A DNA stretch of 64,000 bases from Wuchereria bancrofti (taxonomy: Eukaryota > Nematoda > Chromadorea > Rhabditida > Onchocercidae): positions 2,458,969-2,522,968 of the forward strand of contig SSBO01000009.1 of NCBI GenBank assembly GCA_005281725.1, given 5' to 3'. Positions 31,729 through 55,144 of the stretch are shown one piece after another. The notes under the pieces were generated by a model. The model saw only the letters and a program-made list of their open reading frames with translations. It did no database searches and was not told the origin of the DNA. Within the stretch, counting starts at the first letter, position 1; the number at the start of each line of letters is the position of its first letter. The translations under genes were made by a program, and so were the position numbers.

Positions 31729-32960
31729 ACCTCTAACAAAACAATCAAAATTAGAATTTTTTAAAATAAAAAATCAAAATTAGAATTTATCAGTTTGTAT
31801 ATTTTTTTTTTATATTTTAAAAATAAGACGTTTTAATCAAAACAGAAAAAAAAGAACGAAAGAGGCCAGACTTGAAGTTTTATTTGAATTCTAAAAATAT
31901 AATATTTCATAATGAAATATAAACTTACAAGTTACGGTAACAAATTCATGGTGAAAATCTCAAAGCTACGGTAAAAATATTACATTTATAAAATGAACGA
32001 TTTCATATCATCCTGACGTAAATGAACTCGCATTCTTACTATATTCGGGCTTTTTCTTTCCTTTGTATCGATTAGACATATTTTTCCCTTTATATGTTTG
32101 AAATATTTTTCCTACACTTATTTTTGCCTTCTTTTCCCGCGGGTAAACAAGCGCTTTCTCACGCTGTTACATCGCACTTTTTGTAATTGCTTACCGTCTT
32201 CAGTCAATGAAATAAAATTGTCTCAGATGAAATCCGTGAAAATTCTAGCTTAAAAAAGTAGTTTTCAATTTCTATCCAAACCTATAATTTAAAATTTAGA
32301 CTATGGAATCTAAATTTTCCCATCAAATTAATTCTAGCTGGTTGCCTCTCATTTATCTGAGAGTTCGAATTAAAAAATTTTGAATTTGAAATTTAAAATT
32401 GAAATATTCTGGGAGAAGAGAGGGAGAAAAAAAGGAAAATTGATTAAAAATTTGTTAGTATCAGTCGAAAGATGCCTTGTTCATATTGGAAATGAGATAT
32501 TTCGTTTTCAACTCAATTTTAATAGCATAGAGTGAGAGGAGTGGCGAAATAGTATTGTGAGTATACGATGGAAGAGAATATGAGAGATGCAGAATAAATA
32601 CTGGAAGTGTGCCAATGCATTATCAGTTATCGATTGGTTGGCGGAGTATTTAATTGTCATAGATATTGATTATCGATTGATTTGAGAATATTTGAGTTGT
32701 CAAATTGATTTTGTCATTTACTATCGGTTAAAATGATTCAGTGAAGAAATATTTTCTATTGTATGGATTGATTCGATATCAATTATTGATTGATTGGAAG
32801 CAAAAATTTTTATTATTAGTATTAGTTTAGTCAAATGATATGCAAAAGAGAAATTTAGTGGCAAAAAGTGAAATATATTTTAGTTTTTGTTTTGGTTTCA
32901 AATTTTTGCGCCAAATGTAAGCTTAATGTCTCTTAGCATAATTGAATTAAATATTTTATA
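31729..32960. other. Upstream region of the SIM-protein gene
   Basis: About 1.2 kb 5' of the minus-strand SIM gene. On the minus strand, a locally GC-richer segment around 32120-32215 ends in ACG followed by GTAAGC (donor near 32195), which could be a non-coding first exon or the promoter. The stretch 32450-32700 is purine-rich. No ORF of note. Confidence 0.3.
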
Positions 32961-33165
32961 GCGCTTATTTGCAAACCTGAAATATGCCAAGCGCTTATTT
33001 GGGGACCTGAAATATGCCAAGCGCTTATTTGGGGACCTGAAATATGCCAAGCGCTTATTTGGAAACCTGAAATATGTCAAGCGCTTATTTGCAAACCTGA
33101 AATATGCCAAGCGCTTATTTGGGAATCTGAAATATGTCAAGCGCTTATTGGAAACCTGAAAATTT
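32961..33165. repeat. 30-bp tandem repeat, about 6.8 copies
   Basis: Units begin at 32961, 32991, 33021, 33051, 33081, 33111 and 33141 with the consensus start GCGCTTATTTG and the core ACCTGAAATATGCCAA. Units differ mainly at the triplet after TTTG (CAA, GGG, GAA) and a C/T in TATGCC. Read on the minus strand it stays open (80 codons, repeated YFRxPNKRLA), because a 30-bp unit preserves frame. I regard that ORF as a by-product. Each junction has the palindrome AAGCGCTT and each unit carries TTTCAGGT on the minus strand. Confidence 0.95.
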
Positions 33166-36100
33166 GCTTCTTAGGGAAACACAGTTTTATGCAAATACTT
33201 TCCAAAATAATTTGAATAGGGAATAAGGAAGGAATTGTAGAAAATATCTCGGAAGAATTATCAATGACATTGATTGGTCCTGCAATATTATTATGATTAT
33301 TACAAGGTAGGACAAGTTGTGAAATGGAAAATTCAAGAAATGAAAAGAAAAATCAAAGAAAAAAGAGCGGTTGATTAAAAATTTGAATTATTTAGAAATT
33401 TTAAAAAATTTTATAAATTACATTTGATAATTAAAAATTCAGGAAGCAGTTAAACTTCAGAAGGCAATTTAATTAGAATTGATGAGTGTAAAAAGTAGAC
33501 AGATAAAGTTGAATTATTAATTAAGAATGCAAGAAAAATAAAACGAAAAATAGTGATTATAATTAGAAATTTAAATTAAAGGGAACAAATGAATATTCAA
33601 ATTTATACAATTATTCTTTTTCCATTCAATTATTGCAAACAGATATTTAAATGAATGCTAATAAATGAATTTATTACGTACATGTTAGTCACATATAATT
33701 ATAATTTTATATTGGAATTTAAATTTGAAGAAATGAAAGAAAAAAAATTGATTAATTGTGAAATTCGATCTCATTAAATATAAATGAAACCACATGCATT
33801 ATCAGTTAACTTTTCATTTATGACAGAGTTATGACGGTGACATTGTTCGATTTGTATCAACAAAAAATGATTTCCGATATTTGTTAAACTATTTCAATTT
33901 TTGTCAAATTTATTACGCTTGTCTTTCATTACTTGTATGCATGAGAATTGAATTCAAAAATTTTTCATACATTAAAAAATTTTTGTTTAATCAATTCGCA
34001 ATTCAATTGAAAAGTCTACTGTTACCTTTGATGGGAATAGTACAAAAGTAAGTGCTTTTTACATTCCAAATTTACTCCATAGGATTATATTTTATTTATT
34101 CGATTGTTTATTTATTTATTTATTTATTCATTCATTTGTTTATTTATTTACTTATTTATGCGTCCGTTTGCTTATTTTCTCAATATTTATTATATTTGTT
34201 AGCTTTATTTTATTTTTATTTATTTATTTATTTATTTACTTATTATTTTTCTGATTAAACACCGAAGGCATTAAGAATTTAATATGTAAAATTTTGGGAC
34301 TGTTTAAATATTTGATACTTCAAGTTTTTAACAAATTTTCGAAATTTTCCGAAATTTCAATTCAACTTGCTTGATGTTCAAATTGATAAAGATTTCTTCC
34401 TGCATTGTTATCATAATAATGTATTTTCTCCCAATGATAATTTTGTTCAATGTCAATTTCTCAAACAATTGACTTTAACAATATCAGCAATCTAGTTAAT
34501 TTATCATAAAGTTAACTTATCATAAAATTTCATAATCACCAAAATTAGAAATTTATTAAGAACTTAAATGAAAAGAAATCTTGCATAAACAATAAATCTT
34601 TTTTTCGTTCCACTAAAAACTTCTGCTACATTTACTTTTCAGTTCAAATTTGTATGATACGACTCGTTCCTTTTTATCCTTTATTTTTTAAAAAATTTAA
34701 ATCCCATCTTTTATTTATGTTTTTGTTTTTATCCTTCAAAAAAATTTTATTTTAAATTAATTTTTTTCTTTCCTTTGAATTTGTTAAATTAAATTAATTC
34801 ATTAAATGTTGACTTTCTAAGTTCCAATATCTTTTTCTTTTTTTTTTTTGTCCTAAAGTTTTTAAAATGTGACAACGATTTGTTGAAAATATATAGATTT
34901 GATGTGTTTGTATTTTGAATATTCATGATGAAAGTTGGCAATTAAAAATTATATTTGATATTGGTTGTTTGTTTGTTTAATGTGAAATCGATGAATTCTT
35001 TGATGAATAAATAAAATTCGCTTTAATTTCAACAAAATACGTTTACTATTAGCATCTAATTAAATGATATTTAGTTGCTTAAAGCATCTTAAAAAACTAA
35101 TTGAAGTTGTTAACATGAAAAGTGATTTCAATGTTTTAAGTAACAGATAATTTAAAACAGATGACGTTCACGATAATATTGCAGTTTTATTTCGATTTTA
35201 ATTTTAAATTTGTAAAGTGTAAATCGTTTATTTTAAATTTCAGATTAGATGAATATTTACTATGTTAATTACATGAACTATAATATGCAGTTATGCTTAA
35301 TAATTCTCTCATTTCTAAGTAAATTTAATTGATTTTAAAAAATAAAATCTTGGATTTAACTAACACAAAAGAAATGAAGCATATGCATATTTTCATTAAC
35401 TTTATTGTATTTATAATAAGTACCTCATTAAGATGTAATCATATATAATGCAAAATTAATTTTTTGAGAACTTATTGATATATCGGAAATGATTAATCAA
35501 ACCATTTCATTTTTACTCATACTTTTTTACTCAAAAATTTTGTTAAACAAATGAGTATTATCTGAATGATGAAATGATCTAAATATCAAAAGTTTAATTC
35601 AAATACTGTTCATTTGCCTTATTATGTTGTATTTTATTTCGTAATTATTAGCAAAAATAGTCCAGATTTATTCAATTCAAGTATTTAATTATCAGATATT
35701 TGATATACACAATCCTTTTTTTCTCTTACTATCATTTCATTAATGTATATAATTTTAAAATTTAATAAAATTCCCAAAAAATAATTGAAAAAAATTTAAA
35801 AATGAATTTTTTCAAAAAAAATTCTGTTAATGGATTGCATTACGCTAGTTGTTTTAACTTTTTAAAAAAATCTTAGAAATAATTAGTTTTGCAAAAATTC
35901 TTTACACAGAACAGAAAGGAAACTATTTTCATTTTAAATGAAATTTTCATTTTTACCAAATTTTTTTTTCTTTCGAAAAAAAAATCAAGCATATATGATA
36001 TAGTATATTGTTAATACTTTAATAATTTTATTTTAAATTAACCATCAACTAATTAAAAATTTAATTCATCAATTTGGTTTCGTTATTTGGTAATTTATTT

Positions 36101-39100
36101 GAATTATAAATTTGTTATCTTCATGGAATTTTTTTTCGTTACGTTTTAGCATATCGGAATTTAATTTTCAACTTTTTTAAACTATCATTACTAAATTAAA
36201 TTAAACAGCTACTCAATTTAGTATTACTTTATCAAATTTTCAATTACTCTTTCTTCAGAGATAATACATTAAATAAATGTTCTCAAATAATTAACTCAAA
36301 AAAAAAAAGAAAAGAAATGCACTGATTAAAGCTTGGAGAAATAGAAAAGATTATTATCCTTTCCATTGCTTTTCTACTTATAAGATAAAATGTAAATTAT
36401 AAAGTTTTCCATTTTTTTCTTTTAAAAAAATTTATTTCAATACTTTGATGTTATCAATAAACATTATCATACATTATCCAATCACTTTTATATGTAAGTA
36501 AGAAAATGCACAATTTTTAAATTTGAAATTAATTAATTTAAAATTTTTTTAATTTTTCAAATACGTTTCACGGAAAATTTGCTATATTACGATAAAAATC
36601 TATTATAGCTTTATAATTTAATTTTGTAAATGATACCACAAATTTTCAATTTAATTCAAAGTAAAGAAAAAAAAATGAAATTTGATTTCGCTATTCGTTT
36701 TTCAAATCAATTCAAAGGAAGTAAAGAAAAAACTTCTCTTGAACATCTGTAATGTGTATTAAATAATAATCAAATAAGCAACGAGTGAGAATTTTTCATT
36801 ATTTCATGAATTCAAATTTGATTTTTTCCAAATTGAGAAAATGAAAAGTTTTAAAATATTCTAATTTCATTAGCAACAAAAAAATTTCAATGTTTTTATG
36901 AATAATTCACTTTTTTTTTTCTTTTTTTTTTTTTTTGAAGAATTTTTGGTATTTCAAAAAACAATAAATTGCCAAGAATTCAAGAAAAAAAATTTTCACT
37001 GACATTTGAATAATAAGTTTGATTAAAATTGATTAATTCATGTTTATTTTATACTTTTTCTTTTCTTTCATGCTTTTTTTATTTCGTCAAGTTTGATGAT
37101 TATATGTTTATCTCATTGTTTGCTTTAAAGCATTTTAAATTTAAAATTTTTTATTTGAAAAATCTGATAGATTATTATTGTTATTGCATGCTGCACTTGA
37201 TGTAAAATGATAAGTGTTAGCGTCAGCTGTGATAAGAATCAATAAAACTTCAGTTTTTGATTAATTGCAAAATATTTTTATTATTTGTAAATTTGACCGT
37301 TGAAATATTTTCTCAGCGAAATGATCATCATTTTCTATGTTTTAATAGCATTCAATAATTCACTTCATTTCTTTCTTCCTTTCTTTTCAGTTCATTGATT
37401 TTAATTTTGATTTTAATAGAAATTTGAAAAGAAACATATCAGTTACTAATTAAATTCAATTAATTCATTAAAATTGTATAATTATGTTATGATGTAATAA
37501 ATTCGTACACTTAAAAAAGAAGTTTGAAATAAAAATGAAAAATTTATATTTGAAATAATAAAAGTAAACTTCAACAAAATTAGTAAGATATAATTAAAAT
37601 AATAAAAAATATGAATCTGTTAATTTGTAATTATTTCATTTCATTTCATAAAATATTGTCTTGTATTTTTCTAATTAATTACAATTATTATAATTAATAT
37701 TAATTATCTATGTGTAATGATTATGACGATAGAATGTTCATGAATTGTTAAGTTATAAAATTATCAATTTAACTAAAACAAATCAGTAATTTCCCAATAA
37801 ATAAATCAGTCAATAATTTGTGTTTTTTATAATTACACCAAAATGTACAGAATAAAATTTTTGTATTATATTATTTTCATTTATTTTAATAATACGTCAA
37901 TTTCTTTTTCCAAATATTTAAAAAAATTAAACTTTGAAAAAATATTCTTTTCTATTTTTTCTTCTGCTTCTTTGTTCTTCACAACAAATACACTAAAATG
38001 TCAATTAACGTATTACTAAAATATTCTGTTTTTTTCTACTTTTACAAAGAATTTTGCAAAAAATTTTTTCCATCTTTTTGAAACTATTTATTTCATTTTT
38101 AAATTTCACAACAATAAGTTATGTTGTAAAGAGCAAGGAAAAAAAAAGTAAGAAAAATTATTATTTCTAAAAAATATATTTGAAACAAAAAAAAAAAAAA
38201 GTAAATTTATTATAAAATTTGAATCATAATTCGGATTTGTTATTTTCTTTAAATGGAATTTAATACAAAATTATTAATTAAAATATATTTTTTTGTGTGC
38301 ATAAATATGCATCTTTCGAACAAAAATTAACTTATTTTCATGAAAATCAATTATTCTTATAACAAAAATAATTCATATCCTATAAACTTTATTATTATTA
38401 AATAAATATGCCAATTGCATTCCATTTGATATATTTTAATGATATCATCGATATAATCAATAATAATTATCCTTTAATGATAAAAAAGAAAAAAGAACTT
38501 TTCAAAGATTGACAAATAACCTTTTCTTTCAAAAAAAAGGCCAAAAAAAAAAATCAAAAAAAACGATTTCGATAAAATTGCGCAAATTACAAAAAAGAAA
38601 AAATTTTTGAAAAAGAATTACTATTCGAAATATTGTTGTTATCAGTGAAATTTTTGCGCATTTTATCATTTTATCATTTCACATTCAACGTTTTTGCCAT
38701 CATTTCACGGCGAAAATTTTTATAATTTCATTTGAAACTAATGCACAAAATTTGCAAAACGAATTGTTTGCTTGTTTGTTTTTACCTATAAAAACGAAGA
38801 AAAACGAAAACTTTTTGTTTCGAATATTTTTAAAAATTTTCATTTTTTTTCCTTTTTTTTTGTTTCTTTACAATGAATTTCATTTTTAGAAATGATAAAA
38901 TGAAATGATAAAAGAGATGAATGAAAGAAGAAGAAAATTTAGAACATTTTTCAAATTTATTTTTTTAAAAGATAAAATTTACGTGGTATTGGGATTGCTA
39001 TGTTCATTTTTTGACTTTGTGTCATTTTTTTTCTGATTGACAAAAAGTTTTTTGTGTAAAAATTGCTGTGAAGTAAATTGAAACTAACTAAATCATTAAA

Positions 39101-42028
39101 TTTGTCAGATAATATGAAAAGGGTTAAAAATTGAAGTCAATGGAGGAGAACTTAGATATCAATTCATATCTAAATTTTTAATTTAAAATTAGGCATTAAA
39201 AGAAATTTCAATGATTTAAATATGCATAAATGCAAAAAACTAAATGAAATTTTTTTTTCATTTTTTGGTAAATGAAGTAAGAATATGCTTAAGTTAATTA
39301 ATAATAAATTGGTTTTTATTTGTTTTTGACAATTGTATAAATAAAATATTAAAGCAAAGTGACAAAATGGTAAGTGTTAGAAAAGTTTATTCAAAAAAAA
39401 AAGTGAAATATTAAATTAGGCAAGTAGATGTAAAGAATTTAGAGGATTGTTGTCCCTTTTAAACAAGCAGAAAACGCGAAAAAAAAAAAGATATTAATTC
39501 TCGACATCGTTCTCGACACACAAATTAGCCAAATTAATAATGGTGGATAATGATTAATTTGAAAAAAAATTTTTTTTTCAAAAAATTTAAGCGTTTAAAA
39601 TTGTGAGAATATTAGAATAATTATTTAAATAAATACGATTGAATTACATCATTAGTAATAGAAAAAAGTGATGAAATTATTAATAGCAAAATAAAATTTA
39701 CTATTATTTTTTTCCTACTATATCTTTTTGTTCTGTACTAAAAAAAAAATTTAATTAAAAAAAAAGAAAGGAACATAAAATTTCGAACAGCATTATTTCA
39801 TTATGAATAAATTATTTTACATTTAAATGATAGTAAAATTTTAAATGATATTTTATTTCCTTTACTTTCATTTCATTTGATATCATGAAAATTCATTGAT
39901 TTCATTTTTATTTGTCACTTTTCTTTTTGACTTTCATTTTTAATTAAAAAAATGGAAAAAATTCAGTTTTTTTTTTTATTGTAATGTTTATTATTCTTAA
40001 ATGATGAATCAATATACATTTATCTTTATTTTCCATCTTTGTTTATTTTTTATTTTTTTTTTCTTTTTTGCTTTTTTGCGCTTTTCCCTTCCTTCTTCCT
40101 ATCATATTTTTATTTTACGATAAACATTATCATAATGTTAAAATTTTTATGGCAACCATTGTCACATTTAAACTTTCATGAAAATCATTATTACAATGTT
40201 TGAAGAGGAAAAGAGAAATGCGAAAAAAAAATTAATTTTTTTTTTTTTTTAAAGGAATATCATAGCAATCTTTAACTAAAATTTAAAAAAAAAAGATTTT
40301 AACAATTATCAGAGATTTATCCAAACTTTTTTCTTTGCAGTTTTTAATTATGCATTTTATTAATTTAATGAAATTTCCATCATGAAGTGACTAATCCAAC
40401 ATTTTTTCACAAATATCGAGCTTAGCTAATTTTGTTTCTACTTTTTTTTTCATTTAAAATTTTAAAAAATAACACAAATTAGCTAAGCTACTATGTATTA
40501 TTAATTGGATTAACGGATTAATCGAAGAATTTCAAATAGAAGAAAGAATGTTTGTTAAATTGATAGTATTATCAAAAAAAAAAATTAATCTATGAAAAGT
40601 ATGAAAAATAAGGAAAAGTATTATAACACTCAAACAATTAACTTTTCAGTTTGCTGATAATTTTTTATTTTTATTTTTTGCACTCAATTTTTTGATATTA
40701 ATTAAAAATTTTTTCTTTTCGGATTAAAGAACAATTTATTTTGAAGTATTTTTTTGAAGTTTAAAAATTTTTTCATTAACAATATTAGATTATGCAGTAT
40801 ATAACTTTAAATTTACGTATCATTAATATTTGTAGTAATCATTTTTTTTTTCAATTTTTACTTAAAAATAAAAGAAAATGATATAATTAGTCCTATAACT
40901 TATTGGATTAAAATTGAATAATTAATTTATAATAATTCATTTTTTATTAATTTCAAAAAAAACACATGCTATTCACTTGTTTTCAAACAATTTTAAATTG
41001 CCATTGAATTAATGACTCATAAAATTATTAATTTAACATTTTTAAAGAGAATATCACAACTGGTGATTTTATCTTTCATTTTTTTTATAATTAATTTTGT
41101 AAATTCTTTTTTTTAAATTTTAAAATGATCATTTCATCTTTTTTTTCGGGCCAAATGAATAGCGCATTAATAAAATTAGCCTATCAATATTACTAACATT
41201 TAAAGAGTTAAATTTTTAAGATTTATTCTTTTTCATTCAAATATAACTTTTTATTGATATTTCTGCTATCTAAATTATATCAGTGTAATTTATTCTTACA
41301 TACAAACAATAAAAATTTTTTTTATACAAAAAAAATGATAATTTTAATTTTAATTGTATCATCACAGATGTTTTTATTTCCTCTTCAAATATATTCTTTC
41401 TTCCTCTTTTTTTCTTTCCCTCTCTCTCTCCCTCTCCCTCCGTTTTGCTTATTCTAAAATTTTTAGTAATTACCGCCCATAACGGATGAGTTTATATGTA
41501 TTAATCGATATTTTCATTCTTTCTTCATTCCAACAAAATATATATTTTTTTGAAAATGTTTTTTTTTTTTTTTAATTTATAAAATTTCAGAAATGATGTG
41601 ATATTTAATTGGTAACAATGAGATTCTGAATCAAAATGCTAGAAGGAAACGAATGAATTGAATTTTATTACGTTGAAACGAAAAAGAAGAAAGAAAAGAA
41701 ATCGTAATTATTCAATTAATTAAATTCTGAAATTATTTCAAAAAGATTTTCCCACTTTTTTTCATTTTTCTTTCTTATTTTTTAATTAATTTGCTAAGAA
41801 ATAAAAATTATCTTAGCAAAACTGTATGATGATTTGATTATATTTTGAAATATAAATTATTATCAACTAATACTACTTAATTAATTATTATTCTGCAAAA
41901 TTATTTCATTTTGATTTAAAAAGAAAAAAAAAAGAAACCAAAGGAGAAAGAAAGAAGGAAACTATATTCTTAATTATTATTATTTACTGCTAAAGCTATT
42001 ATTATTGCTATTCTAAAAAATCAAATTG
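33166..42028. other. 8.9-kb gene-free spacer
   Basis: No exon could be supported on either strand. It contains poly-T/poly-A tracts, a TTTA-rich block (about 34108-34250) that gives a spurious plus-strand ORF, and extended A/T-only sequence. It ends at the plus-strand CUB gene, so promoter DNA for that gene is expected near 41500-42028, but nothing specific is visible. Confidence 0.55.
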
Positions 42029-53108
<11,080 letters not shown>

Positions 53109-55144
53109 TTATTTACTTTAAATTATATTTCATTTTGAATATTTACATTTTTGTATAAGTCATTAATGCAAATATTAATTTATTCAAATTTTGTTAATAA
53201 AAAATTATAAATTAAAATTGATAATTGAAATTATAAATTATGAATTGTTTTACTGATTATCGGTTTTTGTCGATTGAATAATAATAATTAGCATTATTTT
53301 GAAAAAAAAAAAAAAATTCATCAAAATACTATTAGAATATGAATGAATTGTGGATAAAAAAGATAAAAAAAAGAGACGAGATAAATCGGAATGATCTAAT
53401 AAAAAACAAAGAAAAAAAAACCAGAAAAATTTGGAGGAATTTTATAGAATGATATCGAATTACAAGTATCAAATCGAGAATTAGATGATCCATATAGATA
53501 AATATTTTTGGGCGTTAATTGGGCGCTAATTTGGGCGCTAATTGCAACATATTGCACTTCATATCTTTATACATAAATGATCAGAAATACTTGTATCTTT
53601 CATGCATCTTTTTTGTTTTTCATTAACGAGACGAATAATTTTTGTAATAAATGTTTGGCGCAGAAATTTCTATCTAATTTTATTTATTTTCCATCCATAA
53701 ATACTTCCAGACACTTTAACTCTCAACAATCACCGACTGACTGATTGATTTAATAATTCCGATATCAAATTAGATCTCATTTCACCAAAATAACGCCCAC
53801 CTTCATCCAATAATTACTAAATAATAACAAGGATAATGACGATAATAACAATAATAACAGTAATAATACTAATATTAATAATGATAATAATAATAGTAAT
53901 AATATTAATAATGATAATAGTAATAATAATAATGAATAATTAGTCAATCAATGTAGGTCATTGTGAAAAATTGAAATGATGTTGCTTAGGAACGTTGTTA
54001 CTTGCACTTACTTGCAGCAAACTATGAATGTCAAACCAAAGATCAAGAAATATGGAACTTTGAAATTCCATATTTTAAGGTTTCAGAGATTATTTGCTGT
54101 TTTTTTTAAAGAAATTTATAAGCATTCGATTTTGTAATATAAAATATAGTTGATATAATGAATAATATTACTGACATTTTCAAAAAAAAAAATTTTTAAA
54201 TGCTGAGAATATTTCCATTCTTCAATATTTTTTATCAGACATCAGACGTCTTACAGTTGATTCCGATTGGAAAAACTCATTTGGTAAATGAAATGGCTTA
54301 AATTCAATGGAATCCGGTTTCAGAAAAAAGAAAAAACTGATTTCCAAAATTTGGATGCTTTGCTTGCCTTTGATCGGTCTAATTTTTGCTCCCAGAAATA
54401 AATGATCCCGTATCAATGTAGGTAGGCTTTTATCAGCTGCAATATTTGTTTTAAATTCATAAATTTCCCTTGCTACATAAATTGTGTTTTATTTGTGTGA
54501 AATCATCCCAGTTGTTATTTTGGCAAACAATAACTTAACCTTTATTATTTCCTTAATAAAAAATTGATTCCCAAAAACATGAGCAATCCAATATGTTCTC
54601 TTCAAAAGATGCGTCTTAATATTAAATTGCTTTTTAAAACTTCAAAATGACGATTTGTGTAATTTTTGCAAATTTCAGAAAAAAAAACAAACAATTGTCC
54701 ATATATACATGTAAATAAAGAAAAAAAGTAAGTGACTGAAGATAGAAGAAAAATACAATTTGAGAAAATGTAGTGAGACTACGACAGGAACCAAGACTAT
54801 CGGAGTTTTTTATTTAGCGTACTCGATGTTACCCAAATCACAAGTTTATAAGATATTCATGTTCAAAAACTCTCCCGAAAACCTACGGAATATAAACCTT
54901 ATTACCACAGATATTGTTTAACGATATAATACGTACAACTAATATTAGAAATGCAGGAAATACGATGGAATTTGATACGGAAGATAAATACTCCAAACTG
55001 ATTTTCATTATATTATATTATATTGAAAAATTACACAAAATTCAGTAGAGTAATAAAAAAGGTAGTACAAAATTGCAGAGAACAAAAAACAAAAGAATAA
55101 AGGCTGGCAATTTTCACTAAACAGCTTAATGATTTCGAGATAAG
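53109..55144. other. Convergent spacer between the CUB gene and the ASB gene
   Basis: This holds the 3' UTRs of two convergent genes. It contains a three-copy GGGCGYTAATT repeat (53510-53543), an AAT/ATG-type microsatellite (about 53820-53935) and a 64-codon minus-strand ORF at 54222-54416 without recognisable features. A minus-strand AATAAA near 54810 could be the ASB poly(A) signal. The block 54770-54970 is less AT-rich than its surroundings and may be the ASB 3' UTR. Confidence 0.5.

Noticed and set aside
32898..33140. 80-codon minus-strand ORF with a ten-residue repeat
   Set aside because: Produced by the 30-bp satellite, whose length preserves frame; the only start is within the array and no codon-level constraint is visible.
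32961..33165. CRISPR-like array
   Set aside because: Units are contiguous tandem copies with no unique spacers, in eukaryotic DNA.
54222..54416. 64-codon minus-strand ORF downstream of the ASB gene
   Set aside because: No recognisable domain, no paired exon, and Phe-rich low-complexity centre.
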